Shown: positions 14,530 to 23,543, numbered from the stretch's first letter. The stretch: 27,441 nt of DNA from JALONO01 sp038209965 (GCA_038209965.1 JBBQXF010000066.1:1-27441); one strand, 5' to 3'. Notes: generated from the letters alone by a model not told the origin. Translations and numbers: made by a program.

Positions 14530-15510
14530 CTAGAATTTTTCGCCGTTCCGCAGCTCTTCATGGTTGCCCCCTTCGGCCTTTTCATAGGCATTGATGATGC
14601 GCTTCACCAGTTTGTGCCGCACTACATCCCGATCAAAAAATTCGGCTACCCCAACTCCCTCGATGCCGCTCAGGATTTCCAGCGCATCAATCAGCCCGGA
14701 TTTCTGGCGCTTGGGCAGATCTATTTGCGATCGGTCACCGGTGACGATCATCCGGGAATGTGGCCCCAGCCGGGTCAACAACATTTTCATTTGCATGGCC
14801 GTGGTGTTCTGGGCCTCATCCAGCAAGACAAAAGCATTGTGCAGGGTCCGCCCGCGCATGTACCCGATGGGCGCAATCTCGATGATGTTCTTCTCGAGGT
14901 AAAATTTTAGTTTTTCCGAGGGAACCATGTCCTCCAGCGCATCATAAATGGGCCGCAGGTAGGGATCAATTTTCTCTTTTAGATCGCCGGGCAAAAAACC
15001 CAGACTCTCCCCAGCCTCGACGGCCGGGCGGGTGATCACAATCTTTTTGACCAGTTTGTTTTTCAACGCGTGGACGGCCATTGCCACTGCCAAGTAAGTT
15101 TTGCCTGTGCCCGCTGGGCCGACGGCAAACAAGAGGTCGTTTTGAGCAGCCAATTCCACCATCCTTTTTTGGTTGGGCGAACGCGGCTTGATTGGTTCGC
15201 CCTTGATCCCATAAATAATGATTTCGCTGTCCGCTTCATGGGCAGCAGGCTCATCGGGCCGGCGGTTGACGTAGCCCTGCACTGTTTCAGGGGTTACTTT
15301 GCCGTATTTATGATAGTGATCCAGCAGGTGGTTGACCACTTCATTGATCCGCACAATCTCGGGAGTGCTGCCCTTGATGCGCAGCTCGCTCCCCCGCGAA
15401 ATAATTTTGCTATGGGGAAACGCCAGGGTCATTTCCCGCAAAGTGCTGTTTTCTACCCCCAAAAAATCAAGCAGGGATACATTGTCCAAGTGAATAACCT
15501 TTTCTACCAA
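14530..15510 (-). CDS. PhoH-like ATPase
   Basis: PhoH-like (PhoL/YbeZ type) proteins are cytosolic P-loop ATPases linked to RNA metabolism, often near ybeY. The 326-residue chain has an N-terminal KH-like/PhoH-specific region, Walker A GPAGTGKT at 131-138, ITRPAVEAGESLGFLPGD, Walker B LLDEAQN at 229-235 and TGDRSQIDLP near 257-266. The start is probably the TTG at 15508-15510: the product begins VEKVIHLDNVSLLDFLG as family members do, and the first in-frame Met would be residue 27, inside conserved sequence. hflX lies 111 nt upstream. Confidence 0.93.
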   Translation of the reverse strand: MVEKVIHLDNVSLLDFLGVENSTLREMTLAFPHSKIISRGSELRIKGSTPEIVRINEVVNHLLDHYHKYGKVTPETVQGYVNRRPDEPAAHEADSEIIIYGIKGEPIKPRSPNQKRMVELAAQNDLLFAVGPAGTGKTYLAVAMAVHALKNKLVKKIVITRPAVEAGESLGFLPGDLKEKIDPYLRPIYDALEDMVPSEKLKFYLEKNIIEIAPIGYMRGRTLHNAFVLLDEAQNTTAMQMKMLLTRLGPHSRMIVTGDRSQIDLPKRQKSGLIDALEILSGIEGVGVAEFFDRDVVRHKLVKRIINAYEKAEGGNHEELRNGEKF

Positions 15511-15550
15511 AAGAAAATAAAGTTAATGGTTGACATTGATAGTGGGCCGA

Positions 15551-15566
15551 TTTGCCATTTGGCAAA
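15551..15566. promoter_or_regulatory. 16-bp palindrome between hflX and the PhoH gene
   Basis: The sequence TTTGCCATTTGGCAAA has 7-bp inverted arms around a 2-bp centre and lies 41 nt upstream of the PhoH-like start codon. It has the size and symmetry of a dimeric repressor site. As a hairpin it would be short and lacks an adjacent T-run, so it is less likely a terminator. Chance is possible. Confidence 0.35.
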
Positions 15567-15621
15567 CATACTTAAGTCCGCCGATAAAACTCAGTGCGAT
15601 GGGCAAAAGTTCACCTTGCCC

Positions 15622-16959
15622 CTAGACTTCGGCTTCAAATTTAATGTAGGCGGGCAAGCGCTCACGCTGCAAGAAATTGGGGTAGGTGCTAAAATATTTC
15701 TTGGCCACCTCTTGTAGCACCATTTCGCGGAGTTCTTGGATGTTTTCCCGATCAACGGCCGAAATGAACACGGCCCGGGGCAATTTGCCCAAGTACATCC
15801 GCTTGAGCTGCGCAATGCTCACTTTCCCATTGGCCACTGCCGGGGCCAATACCAATTCCGTACCGTGGCCGGTTGTCAGATCGCCATCCAAATCCGTTTC
15901 CTCCGGTTCATAATCCAACGGATCGCCGTCCAGCTCCCCAAACTCTGCCGCCGAAAAAACATCAGCCTCGGGGTTTTGGTAGGCATCGATCTTGTTGAAC
16001 ACCAAGATTATGGTTTTATCGGCAGCCCCGATCTCGGCCAAGGTTTTGTTGACCACCGCTATCTGATCCTCAAACGATGGATGGGAAATGTCTATCACGT
16101 GCAGGAGCACATCGGCCTCCACGATTTCGGACAGCGTGGACTTGAAACTCTCGATCAGCGTGGTGGGCAATTTGCGGATAAACCCGACGGTGTCGGTCAG
16201 CAGGAAAGGGATGGTTTCCAGCACGACCTTGCGCACGGTGGAGTCCACGGTGGCAAAGAGTTTGTTTTCGGCAAACACGTCGGCTTTGGTCAGCAAGTTC
16301 ATCAGCGTCGACTTGCCCACGTTGGTATAGCCCACTAGGGCCACGCGGATCATAGAGTCGCGGGATTTGCGCTGGGTTTCGCCCTGTTTCTCGATTTTGT
16401 TCAATTGGGTGCGCAGCAGGGCAATCTGATCGCGGATAATCCGGCGGTCAGTTTCCAGTTCGCGCTCGCCCGGGCCACCGCGCGTGCCGCGCCCACCAGC
16501 TTGGCGCGAAAGGTGGGTCCACATGCGCGTGAGGCGGGGGAGCATGTACTGCAACTGGGCCAGCCCCACTTGCGTGCGGGCCTGCAAAGTGCGGGCGCGG
16601 AGCAAGAAGATCTCGATAATGAGCATAGTGCGATCCATGACTTTACAGTTCAGCTCTTTTTCCAAATTGCGCATCTGGGAACTGTTCAGGTCATCGTCAA
16701 AGATCACCATACTGGGCTGCTCGGCCTGGACAAAGGCAAAAATCTCCTGCAATTTACCCTTGCCCACAAAGGTGCGCGGGTGGGGCCGCATGAGTTTCTG
16801 CCGGAATTTTTTGAGGGTTTTAATCCCTGCCGTTTCGGCCAAAAAAGCCAGTTCGTTGATATATTCGGCTGCTTGTTCTTCAGTTTGCCGCTGCGTTACC
16901 ACCGCCACTAGCACTGCCGTTTGTTGAACTTGGGCAGTTGGTATAAGTTCTTTCTGCAT
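15622..16959 (-). CDS. hflX: ribosome-associated GTPase HflX
   Basis: HflX is a GTPase that binds the 50S subunit and rescues or splits stalled ribosomes under stress. The 445-residue chain has the HflX N-terminal domain with FVGKGKLQEI (residues 64-73) and FDDDLNSSQMRNLE, the glycine-rich linker GGRGTRGGPGERELETDRR (155-173), and the G domain: GYTNVGKS (210-217), DTVGFIRKLP (256-265), NKID (322-325) and SA (400-401). Between NKID and the SA motif there is an unusually long, acidic stretch (about 328-382). The PhoH-like gene follows after 111 nt; the two may form one unit. Confidence 0.95.
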   Translation of the reverse strand: MQKELIPTAQVQQTAVLVAVVTQRQTEEQAAEYINELAFLAETAGIKTLKKFRQKLMRPHPRTFVGKGKLQEIFAFVQAEQPSMVIFDDDLNSSQMRNLEKELNCKVMDRTMLIIEIFLLRARTLQARTQVGLAQLQYMLPRLTRMWTHLSRQAGGRGTRGGPGERELETDRRIIRDQIALLRTQLNKIEKQGETQRKSRDSMIRVALVGYTNVGKSTLMNLLTKADVFAENKLFATVDSTVRKVVLETIPFLLTDTVGFIRKLPTTLIESFKSTLSEIVEADVLLHVIDISHPSFEDQIAVVNKTLAEIGAADKTIILVFNKIDAYQNPEADVFSAAEFGELDGDPLDYEPEETDLDGDLTTGHGTELVLAPAVANGKVSIAQLKRMYLGKLPRAVFISAVDRENIQELREMVLQEVAKKYFSTYPNFLQRERLPAYIKFEAEV

Positions 16960-17039
16960 GAACGCAATGAAATAATTTGTAAGATCAACTTAAGAAAGTA
17001 AACAGCACCAAGCTTTTTGTTGTACCCAAAGGAGATGGT

Positions 17040-18341
17040 TCAGATGGGTTGGCGCAACACAAACTCTTTGCGCAATAGCTGATCGCCCCGTTTCACTTTG
17101 ACAATGACCTTTTTACCCGGTTTGCTATGAAAAAGTTCCGTGAAGTCGTTTAAAATGAGTGAAACTGCCTTCCGGCCATTGATTTCGGTGATTTCATCCC
17201 CTTTTTGGAGGTCGGCTTCGGCAGCTGGCGTATTGGGGCTCACCTCGGAGATGAGGAACATGGGCAAATCCGGAATGGGGGTGGCCAACTCAATGCCGCT
17301 CAGGTTATAATAAAAAGGCCGCCGGAATTCGGCATTGGGCTTCAGGTAAAGGCGGTTGTTGGGATAGTCGATCACCACGTGGAAACGCTTGAGGATATCG
17401 CCCCCAATCTGGCCATTGCGATACACCGTGCCGGTGATCTGGCGGATGGAGGAGGAATCGGGAAAAGAGGCAGTAAGGTTTTTGAACTTGTACTTGCCCA
17501 ATTCCAGCGACTTGAGCCGGCCCAATTCACCGTGGATCTCGCCACTTAGCCCTTGGCCCAAGTATGCCCGCATGGTTTTGGCAGGTAAAATGATCCCCGG
17601 ATGGGACTGGGGATTGAGCGAAATGGCATAGCTGGCCCCGGTGTCCACCAATAGTTTCATTTTGATCTTTTTCCCATTTTCCATCTCCACCCAAGCTTCG
17701 ATGTAGGGCTTGCCATCATCGATCACCAAGGGGATCATGGAGCCTGCCGGGGTGCGGCGGAAAGTCTCGGGGCGATAGAGCACGACAGTGCGTGTGTCGT
17801 AGCGGATCTCGGCCACAAAATTCTTGAACACATCGTAACCGATGATGCCGTGGACGCGAGTCCCCAGCTTGGTGGAAAGAGTGAAAATATCCTCTATCAG
17901 CACCAAAATGTCATGGTTATCACCCCGCACAGTGGGCAAAATATCAAACCGGTTGCCATAAGAGAGCAGGGCATCCAAGTCTTCCCCATCACCCAGACCC
18001 CGGATCTTCACTTTGCGGGTTCCGTTGAGTTGCAGCTCACTATCGCCCAACCCGGTGATCAGCGCGGTTTTTACGCCCGTATCCAGAATGAAGCGCATCG
18101 TATCGGAGCCGTTGATGTGCATGGGGATCAAAATCAGGTTGTTGACAAACCGGAAAGGAATCTCCACCGAGCGGGTCTTGGAGGTGAAATAGAAATGGTT
18201 GCGGACGAAGGCGGGCTTGTCACTGGCTATTTTTTTAACCGTTCCGCACCCGGCAAGGCTTAAGATCATCCCCAATAGAGCTGATCCGAAGCCTAAACCG
18301 CCAAATTTGCGAAGTGAGTTTTTGTCATCTGAGTTGTGCAT
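17040..18341 (-). CDS. lipoprotein with two retropepsin-like aspartyl protease domains and a PDZ domain
   Basis: The start at 18339-18341 gives 433 residues with a lipoprotein signal (hydrophobic segment 14-31, lipobox LAGC, Cys32); the in-frame start at 18404 would bury this signal and is rejected. Two aspartyl protease-like repeats follow: FILDTGVKTALI (Asp87) with GIIGYDVF near 165-172, and LLVDTGASYAIS (Asp233) with GQIGGDILKRF further on. The last about 90 residues are a PDZ domain (EVSPNTPAAEADLQKGDE). A pair of DTG motifs in one chain could form an internal pseudodimer active site. Target proteins are unknown; the location would be periplasmic or cell-surface. hflX starts 80 nt downstream. 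Confidence 0.85.
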   Translation of the reverse strand: MHNSDDKNSLRKFGGLGFGSALLGMILSLAGCGTVKKIASDKPAFVRNHFYFTSKTRSVEIPFRFVNNLILIPMHINGSDTMRFILDTGVKTALITGLGDSELQLNGTRKVKIRGLGDGEDLDALLSYGNRFDILPTVRGDNHDILVLIEDIFTLSTKLGTRVHGIIGYDVFKNFVAEIRYDTRTVVLYRPETFRRTPAGSMIPLVIDDGKPYIEAWVEMENGKKIKMKLLVDTGASYAISLNPQSHPGIILPAKTMRAYLGQGLSGEIHGELGRLKSLELGKYKFKNLTASFPDSSSIRQITGTVYRNGQIGGDILKRFHVVIDYPNNRLYLKPNAEFRRPFYYNLSGIELATPIPDLPMFLISEVSPNTPAAEADLQKGDEITEINGRKAVSLILNDFTELFHSKPGKKVIVKVKRGDQLLRKEFVLRQPI

Positions 18342-18520
18342 TGGTTTAAAAATTAACGGATAAAACACGCAAACAGCCTTGCACTGGGTCGGATGTTGCA
18401 TCACCGAGTGAAGTTAATGTGTCTACCCTGCAAAACCTAACAATTTATCAAATCACATTGTTGTTTCGGCCCGACAACCGGTATTTCCGCACCAACAACC
18501 AATGCTTCCCCAACCTGATA

Positions 18521-18551
18521 TTGGAATGTCGATCGGCTTGGGTTAATTTTG
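18521..18551 (+). promoter_or_regulatory. Bacteroidota-type promoter of the rRNA methyltransferase gene
   Basis: The plus strand has TTG at 18521-18523, a 20-nt spacer and TAATTTTG at 18544-18551. Transcription would start near 18557, about 24 nt before the ATG at 18581. It is one of the two best promoter matches in the window. Confidence 0.65.
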
Positions 18552-18580
18552 CCACTTCATTGCGGTAAACAACTTTAGGA

Positions 18581-20008
18581 ATGGCTGGCAAAAGGGTTGA
18601 TTTGGAAATTAAAAATATCACCATTTCTGAAATGACCTTGGAAGGCAAGGGCATCGCCCGGCACGAGGGAATGGTCATTTTTGTGGAAAAATGTGTGCCC
18701 GGCGATGTAGTGGACATCAACGTTTTCCACCGCAAAAAGAACTACATGGAGGCCCGGCCCCTGGTATTTCATTTGTACTCCCCCTTGCGCCAGACGGCCC
18801 ATTGCAAGCACTTTGGGGTTTGTGGCGGCTGCAAACTGCAACACGTCCAATACCAGGCCCAGCTCAATTTTAAGCACCAGCACGTGATCGATGCGCTCCA
18901 GCGGTTGGGCAAAATCGAGATTGGGGAAGTGCTGCCCATCTTGGCCGCTCCCACTACCCAGTACTACCGCAATAAACTCCAGTTTTCGTTTGCCGCCAAA
19001 CGGTGGTTTACCGAAGAAGAGATCCAGACCACTGAAAAAATCATCGACAGTACTGGCGTTGGTTTCCATATTCCCGGCCGGTTCGACAAGGTGTTGGACA
19101 TCGACCACTGCTACCACCAGCCCGATCCTTCTAACGATTTTCGCCAAGCCCTCAAAGGATTTGCCCGCGAGCACCAATTGGAGTTTTTTGATACTTGGTT
19201 CCAGAAGGGCTTTTTGCGGAACCTGACCATTCGCAATACCACCTTGGGCGAGTGGATGCTCATCTTACAATTTTTTGAAAATATCCCCGAGAAAGTACAG
19301 TTGGTAATGGAGTTCCTTAAACAGCGGTTTCCCGAGCTTACCTCGCTCTACTACGTGATCAATGCCAAAGGCAATGACACCTTCGATGACTTGGAGATGC
19401 AACTCTACCACGGCAAGCCGTTCATTACCGAGCGGATGGAAGATTTGTATTTCCGCATCGGACCCAAATCCTTTTTCCAGACCAATGCCCACCAAGCCGT
19501 GGAACTGTACCGGATCACCCGCGATTTTGCGGGCTTGACCGGCCAAGAAATCGTTTATGATCTTTACACCGGAACGGGCACCATTGCTTGTTTTTTGGCC
19601 CATCAAGCCAAAGAAGTAATCGGCGTGGATTACATCGCCGCCGCGATAGAAGATGCCAAGCTCAATGCCCAGGCCAATGGCATTACAAATACCCATTTCT
19701 ACGCTGGTGATATGTCGGAGGTATTGCTGGACAAATCGCGGTTGGCCCAGCACCCAGCCCCAGACGTGATCATCACCGACCCGCCCCGGACGGGAATGCA
19801 CCCCTTGGTAGTGGACTCGCTGCTCACGACCGATTGCCCCCGCATTGTGTACGTAAGCTGCAACCCCGCTACCCAAGCCCGGGATCTGGCCCAGTTGAGT
19901 GCTAAATATGACGTGAAAAAAGTCCAACCGGTGGATATGTTCCCACACACCGCCCACATCGAGAATGTGGCCCTGTTGGAACTCAAAACCGAATTTAAGC
20001 GAGCCTAA
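18581..20008 (+). CDS. rlmD: 23S rRNA (uracil-5-)-methyltransferase, RlmD/TrmA family
   Basis: The family makes 5-methyluridine in rRNA or tRNA using S-adenosylmethionine. The 475-residue chain has an N-terminal TRAM-like RNA-binding domain (residues 1-62), then cysteines for a 4Fe-4S cluster at 75, 81 and 84 (CKHFGVCGGCKLQH) with Cys177 as the likely fourth. The methyltransferase domain shows YDLYTGTGTIACFLA (326-340), TDPPRTGMHP (399-408), the nucleophile Cys427 in VSCNPAT, and HIENVALLE near the end. RlmD is the best guess; RlmC or RlmCD specificity cannot be separated by eye. The downstream gene's promoter element begins 16 nt after the stop codon. Confidence 0.9.
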   Translation: MAGKRVDLEIKNITISEMTLEGKGIARHEGMVIFVEKCVPGDVVDINVFHRKKNYMEARPLVFHLYSPLRQTAHCKHFGVCGGCKLQHVQYQAQLNFKHQHVIDALQRLGKIEIGEVLPILAAPTTQYYRNKLQFSFAAKRWFTEEEIQTTEKIIDSTGVGFHIPGRFDKVLDIDHCYHQPDPSNDFRQALKGFAREHQLEFFDTWFQKGFLRNLTIRNTTLGEWMLILQFFENIPEKVQLVMEFLKQRFPELTSLYYVINAKGNDTFDDLEMQLYHGKPFITERMEDLYFRIGPKSFFQTNAHQAVELYRITRDFAGLTGQEIVYDLYTGTGTIACFLAHQAKEVIGVDYIAAAIEDAKLNAQANGITNTHFYAGDMSEVLLDKSRLAQHPAPDVIITDPPRTGMHPLVVDSLLTTDCPRIVYVSCNPATQARDLAQLSAKYDVKKVQPVDMFPHTAHIENVALLELKTEFKRA

Positions 20009-20023
20009 AACCGATTTCCGGCG

Positions 20024-20031
20024 TATTTTTG
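20024..20031 (+). promoter_or_regulatory. -7 promoter element of the FG-GAP lipoprotein gene
   Basis: TATTTTTG matches TAnnTTTG and lies 25 nt before the ATG at 20056. No TTG is seen at the proper upstream distance, so only half of the promoter is supported. The element overlaps the alternative TTG start codon at 20029, which supports the ATG at 20056 as the real start. Confidence 0.45.
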
Positions 20032-20055
20032 TCCACTATACCAATCAACAACACC

Positions 20056-23000
20056 ATGTGGCTACGTATCCTGATTGTATTGGGTTGTGTTCTTTTGTTT
20101 GCCCAGTGCAACAACCAGAAACCGGCCCAAACTTCCCTTTCTCCCGAAAACCCTCTCTTCACCCGTTTGGATCCGGCCCTGACCAAGGTCAACTTCGCCA
20201 ATAACCTGAGCGACTCGGGCGATTTTAACTTGATCGATTACCTCTATTATTACAACGGGGCCGGAGTGGCGGCGGGCGACATCAACAACGACGGCCTGAC
20301 CGACTTGTTCTTTACCTCCAACCGCGAAAAAAATCGCCTGTATCTCAACAAGGGCAATTTTCAGTTTGAGGACATCAGCGAAAAAGCGGGCACTGGGGGC
20401 TTTGCCGATTGGAAAACCGGGGCCAGCATGGCCGATGTGAACGGCGACGGCCTGCTGGACATTTACGTGTGCGCAGTGGGCAACTATAAAGGGCTGGAAG
20501 GCTCCAATGAGCTTTACATCAACAATGGCGACCTGACCTTTGCCGAAAAAGCCAGCGACTACAACCTCGACTTTACCGGTTTTGCTACCCAAGCGGCTTT
20601 CTTTGACTATGACAAAGATGGCGATCTGGATGTCTATTTGCTCAACCACGCAGTGCACACCTCCCGCTCCTACGATCGGGTGAGCACCCGCGAACTGCGC
20701 AACAATGAAGCGGGGGATTACCTGTTCCGCAACGAACTGATCAGCAAGGATCAGCCGACCAAAAAGGGGCGCAATACCAAAGCTTTCACCGATGTCTCGG
20801 AAAAAGCGGGCATTTACGGCGCACCAATGGGCTACGGCCTAGGAATGGTAGTGGCCGATTTCAACAATGACGGCTGGGAAGATCTCTATGTGACGAACGA
20901 CTTTCACGAAGATGACTACTACTACCTCAACAACAAAAACGGCACTTTCTCCGAGATGGGCAAAAAAGCACTCCCCCACACAAGCCGCTTCTCGATGGGT
21001 TGTGATGCCGCCGACCTGAACAACGACGGCTACCAAGATCTGATGACCTTGGACATGTACCCCGAGGACGAAACAGTGGAAAAAACCTCGCTGGGCGAAG
21101 ATCCGCTGGATATTTTTATGATGAAATTGGCTTACGGCTACAATTACCAGTACAGTCGCAACTGCCTCCAACTGAACCTGCAAAACAACCGGTTTGCCGA
21201 CATTGCTTTTTTGGCGGGAGTGGCCGCCACCGACTGGAGCTGGAGCACACTCTTGGCCGACTACGACAACGACGGGGTCAAAGATATTTTTATCACCACG
21301 GGCATTGTCCACCGGCCCAACAACTTGGATTACGTCAAGTTTGCCTCCGATGACTCCCTGCGCTATGCCATGGAAACCTCCCGGTATTTGGATCAAAAAG
21401 CCTTGGCCTTGATGCCCCATGGCAAGGTGCACAATTATGTGTTCCAAGGATCGCCAAGCCTAAAATTTACCGACAAATCCCAAGCGTGGGGCCTGGGCGA
21501 AGCCGGTTTTTCCAACGGGGCCGCTTATGCCGATTTGGACAACGATGGCGATCTTGATTTGATCACCAACAACATCAATGAGCCAGCGGGCATGTACCGG
21601 AACAACAGTGACAAAAACGGGGAGCACAATTACCTCAAAATAAAGCTGGAGGGCAGTGGGGCCAACCGTTTTGGGGTGGGGGCCAAAGTGATCCTCAAAA
21701 CCAAGGACGGTGCGCAGTTGCAGCAGCTCGCCCCAGTGCGGGGCTTTCTCTCCTCGATGGAACCCGTCTTGAATTTTGGTTTGGGCAAAAGCCAACAAGT
21801 GGATTCGCTGATCGTGATTTGGCCCGACTTCAAAATGGAAGTCAAATTAAACGTGGCCACCAACACCACCCTCACCCTCAAGCAAACCGAGGCCCAACTC
21901 GAGGGCAGCCAGTTCCGGTTCGCCCCTTCGGCCACCCTGTGGTTTGAAGATGTGACCAACCAAACCAAATTGGCCTATCAGCATCGGGAAAACACTTATT
22001 ATGATTTTGGTCGCGAACCGCTGGTTCCTTTCAAATTATCGACCGAAGGGCCCAAAATGGCAGTGGGCGATGTGAATGGTGATGGCCTAGACGATGTTTA
22101 CCTCGGTGGGGCCAAATGGCAAGCGGGGGAACTGCTGATCCAGCGAGCCAAGGGCGGGTTTGTGCCCAGCCAGCAAGCGGCCCTCATTGCCGATTCTACC
22201 TACGAAGATGTGGATGCCGCTTTTTTTGATGCCGATGGCGACAAAGACCTCGACTTGTACATAGTTTCGGGCGGCAATGAATTCTATGGCCAAATGGTGG
22301 AGCAATTTGACCGCCTGTACCTCAATGACGGCAAGGGCAACTTTACCAAGGGCGCACTCCCGCCCATGTATGACAACAAAAGCTGCGTGCGCCCTGCCGA
22401 TCTGGATGGTGATGGCGATCTGGATCTATTTGTCGGGGGGAGGGTCACCGGCTACCAATATGGCATGGCCCCCAACTCTTACCTGCTCATCAATGACGGC
22501 AAGGGCCAATTTACCGATCAGACCGACCAGCTCGCGCCCCAGCTCCGCAAAGCTGGCATGGTGACCGATGCCCGCTGGCTGGATCTCGACAATGACAAAG
22601 ATTTGGATCTGGTGGTGGTGGGCGATTGGATGCCCATCCAGTATTTTACCAATGAAAAGGGCAAACTGAGCACTGCCCCATTGACGTTCAATGCGGCCCC
22701 CCCCGCGACCGGAACCCGTAACCTGTCCGGTTTCTGGCAGACCATTCAAGCCGCCGACTTTGACCGAGACGGCGATCTGGACTTGGTAGTGGGCAACTTG
22801 GGCAGCAATAATAAGTTTCAGAAATCGCCCAATTCCTCCCTCAAACTATTGGTCAAGGACATCGACCACAATGGGCGGCTGGAACATATCCTCGCCTACA
22901 ATCGGAACGAAGATTGGTACACCGTTGCGTTCAAGGACGAACTGGGCAAGCAACTACCGGGCATCATCAACAAGCGCTTCACCACCTACCAAAGTTTTGG

Positions 23001-23457
23001 CGGTCGGCCATTGAACGACATTTTGACCAAGGCCGAACTGGACAGCGCCCTAGAATTACGGGTTGACTGCTTTGAGTCGGTGTACCTAGAAAACCTCGGC
23101 CAGCAAAAATTTGCGGTCAGACCTTTGCCAATGGCCGCCCAAATGTCCAAAATTTTCACTTTTTTAATCGAGGATCTGGATGGGGATGGCCAATTGGATC
23201 TTCTGCTGGGGGGCAACTTGTACGGGGCCAGCATGTACCAAGGCCGCTATGATGCCAGCTACGGCCTGCTCTTGCGCGGGGATGGCAAAGGGAATTTCAG
23301 CCCGATAGCTCCCTCGACGAGCCAGTTTGTGGTGGATGGCGAGATGCGCGACATCCAGAAAGTGCGCACCCCGACCGGCCAAGCTTACTGGGTTACCCGC
23401 AACGGGGCTGGTGTACGGATATTCAAAAAAACCGCCAAACCAGCCCAAGTCCAATGA
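20056..23457 (+). CDS. FG-GAP/VCBS repeat and ASPIC/UnbV domain lipoprotein
   Basis: This 1133-residue protein starts with a lipoprotein-like signal (MWLRILIVLGCVLLFAQC, likely lipid site at Cys18). It contains at least thirteen calcium-loop motifs of the type D-x-N/D-x-D-G-x-x-D, for example DINNDGLTDLF, DYDKDGDLDVYL and DFNNDGWEDLYV in the first half and DVNGDGLDDVYLGG, DLDGDGDLDLFVGG and DFDRDGDLDLVVGN in the second. These form integrin-like beta-propeller blades. Between the halves, near residues 530-612, is an ASPIC/UnbV domain (NRFGVGAKVIL, RGFLSSMEPVLNFGLG). Such proteins are probably surface-exposed and often lie near SusC/SusD pairs, but none is in this window. Ligand unknown. Confidence 0.88.
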   Translation: MWLRILIVLGCVLLFAQCNNQKPAQTSLSPENPLFTRLDPALTKVNFANNLSDSGDFNLIDYLYYYNGAGVAAGDINNDGLTDLFFTSNREKNRLYLNKGNFQFEDISEKAGTGGFADWKTGASMADVNGDGLLDIYVCAVGNYKGLEGSNELYINNGDLTFAEKASDYNLDFTGFATQAAFFDYDKDGDLDVYLLNHAVHTSRSYDRVSTRELRNNEAGDYLFRNELISKDQPTKKGRNTKAFTDVSEKAGIYGAPMGYGLGMVVADFNNDGWEDLYVTNDFHEDDYYYLNNKNGTFSEMGKKALPHTSRFSMGCDAADLNNDGYQDLMTLDMYPEDETVEKTSLGEDPLDIFMMKLAYGYNYQYSRNCLQLNLQNNRFADIAFLAGVAATDWSWSTLLADYDNDGVKDIFITTGIVHRPNNLDYVKFASDDSLRYAMETSRYLDQKALALMPHGKVHNYVFQGSPSLKFTDKSQAWGLGEAGFSNGAAYADLDNDGDLDLITNNINEPAGMYRNNSDKNGEHNYLKIKLEGSGANRFGVGAKVILKTKDGAQLQQLAPVRGFLSSMEPVLNFGLGKSQQVDSLIVIWPDFKMEVKLNVATNTTLTLKQTEAQLEGSQFRFAPSATLWFEDVTNQTKLAYQHRENTYYDFGREPLVPFKLSTEGPKMAVGDVNGDGLDDVYLGGAKWQAGELLIQRAKGGFVPSQQAALIADSTYEDVDAAFFDADGDKDLDLYIVSGGNEFYGQMVEQFDRLYLNDGKGNFTKGALPPMYDNKSCVRPADLDGDGDLDLFVGGRVTGYQYGMAPNSYLLINDGKGQFTDQTDQLAPQLRKAGMVTDARWLDLDNDKDLDLVVVGDWMPIQYFTNEKGKLSTAPLTFNAAPPATGTRNLSGFWQTIQAADFDRDGDLDLVVGNLGSNNKFQKSPNSSLKLLVKDIDHNGRLEHILAYNRNEDWYTVAFKDELGKQLPGIINKRFTTYQSFGGRPLNDILTKAELDSALELRVDCFESVYLENLGQQKFAVRPLPMAAQMSKIFTFLIEDLDGDGQLDLLLGGNLYGASMYQGRYDASYGLLLRGDGKGNFSPIAPSTSQFVVDGEMRDIQKVRTPTGQAYWVTRNGAGVRIFKKTAKPAQVQ

Positions 23458-23508
23458 TCTGATGACGCAAAAGCGGGCGCGAGCCACCCCACAACAAAAA
23501 TCTTGATA

Positions 23509-23516
23509 TATCTTTG
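23509..23516 (+). promoter_or_regulatory. -7 promoter element of the PfkB kinase gene
   Basis: TATCTTTG matches TAnnTTTG and lies 27 nt before the ATG at 23544. The upstream TTG expected near 23487 is not present, so this is a partial match. Confidence 0.4.
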
Positions 23517-23543
23517 CCACCAGAAACAATCTAACTATCACAC

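Noticed and set aside
19265..19957. 230-codon minus-strand frame inside the rRNA methyltransferase gene
   Set aside because: Shadow frame; the plus strand carries the SAM-binding motif and catalytic cysteine.
20029..20055. TTG start nine codons upstream for the FG-GAP lipoprotein
   Set aside because: It overlaps the TATTTTTG promoter element and would place hydrophilic residues before a clear signal peptide.
20056..23457. Recurrent GATGGNGATGGC-like DNA as a possible tandem repeat
   Set aside because: The units are irregularly spaced and reflect repeated calcium-loop codons in the protein, not a DNA tandem repeat.
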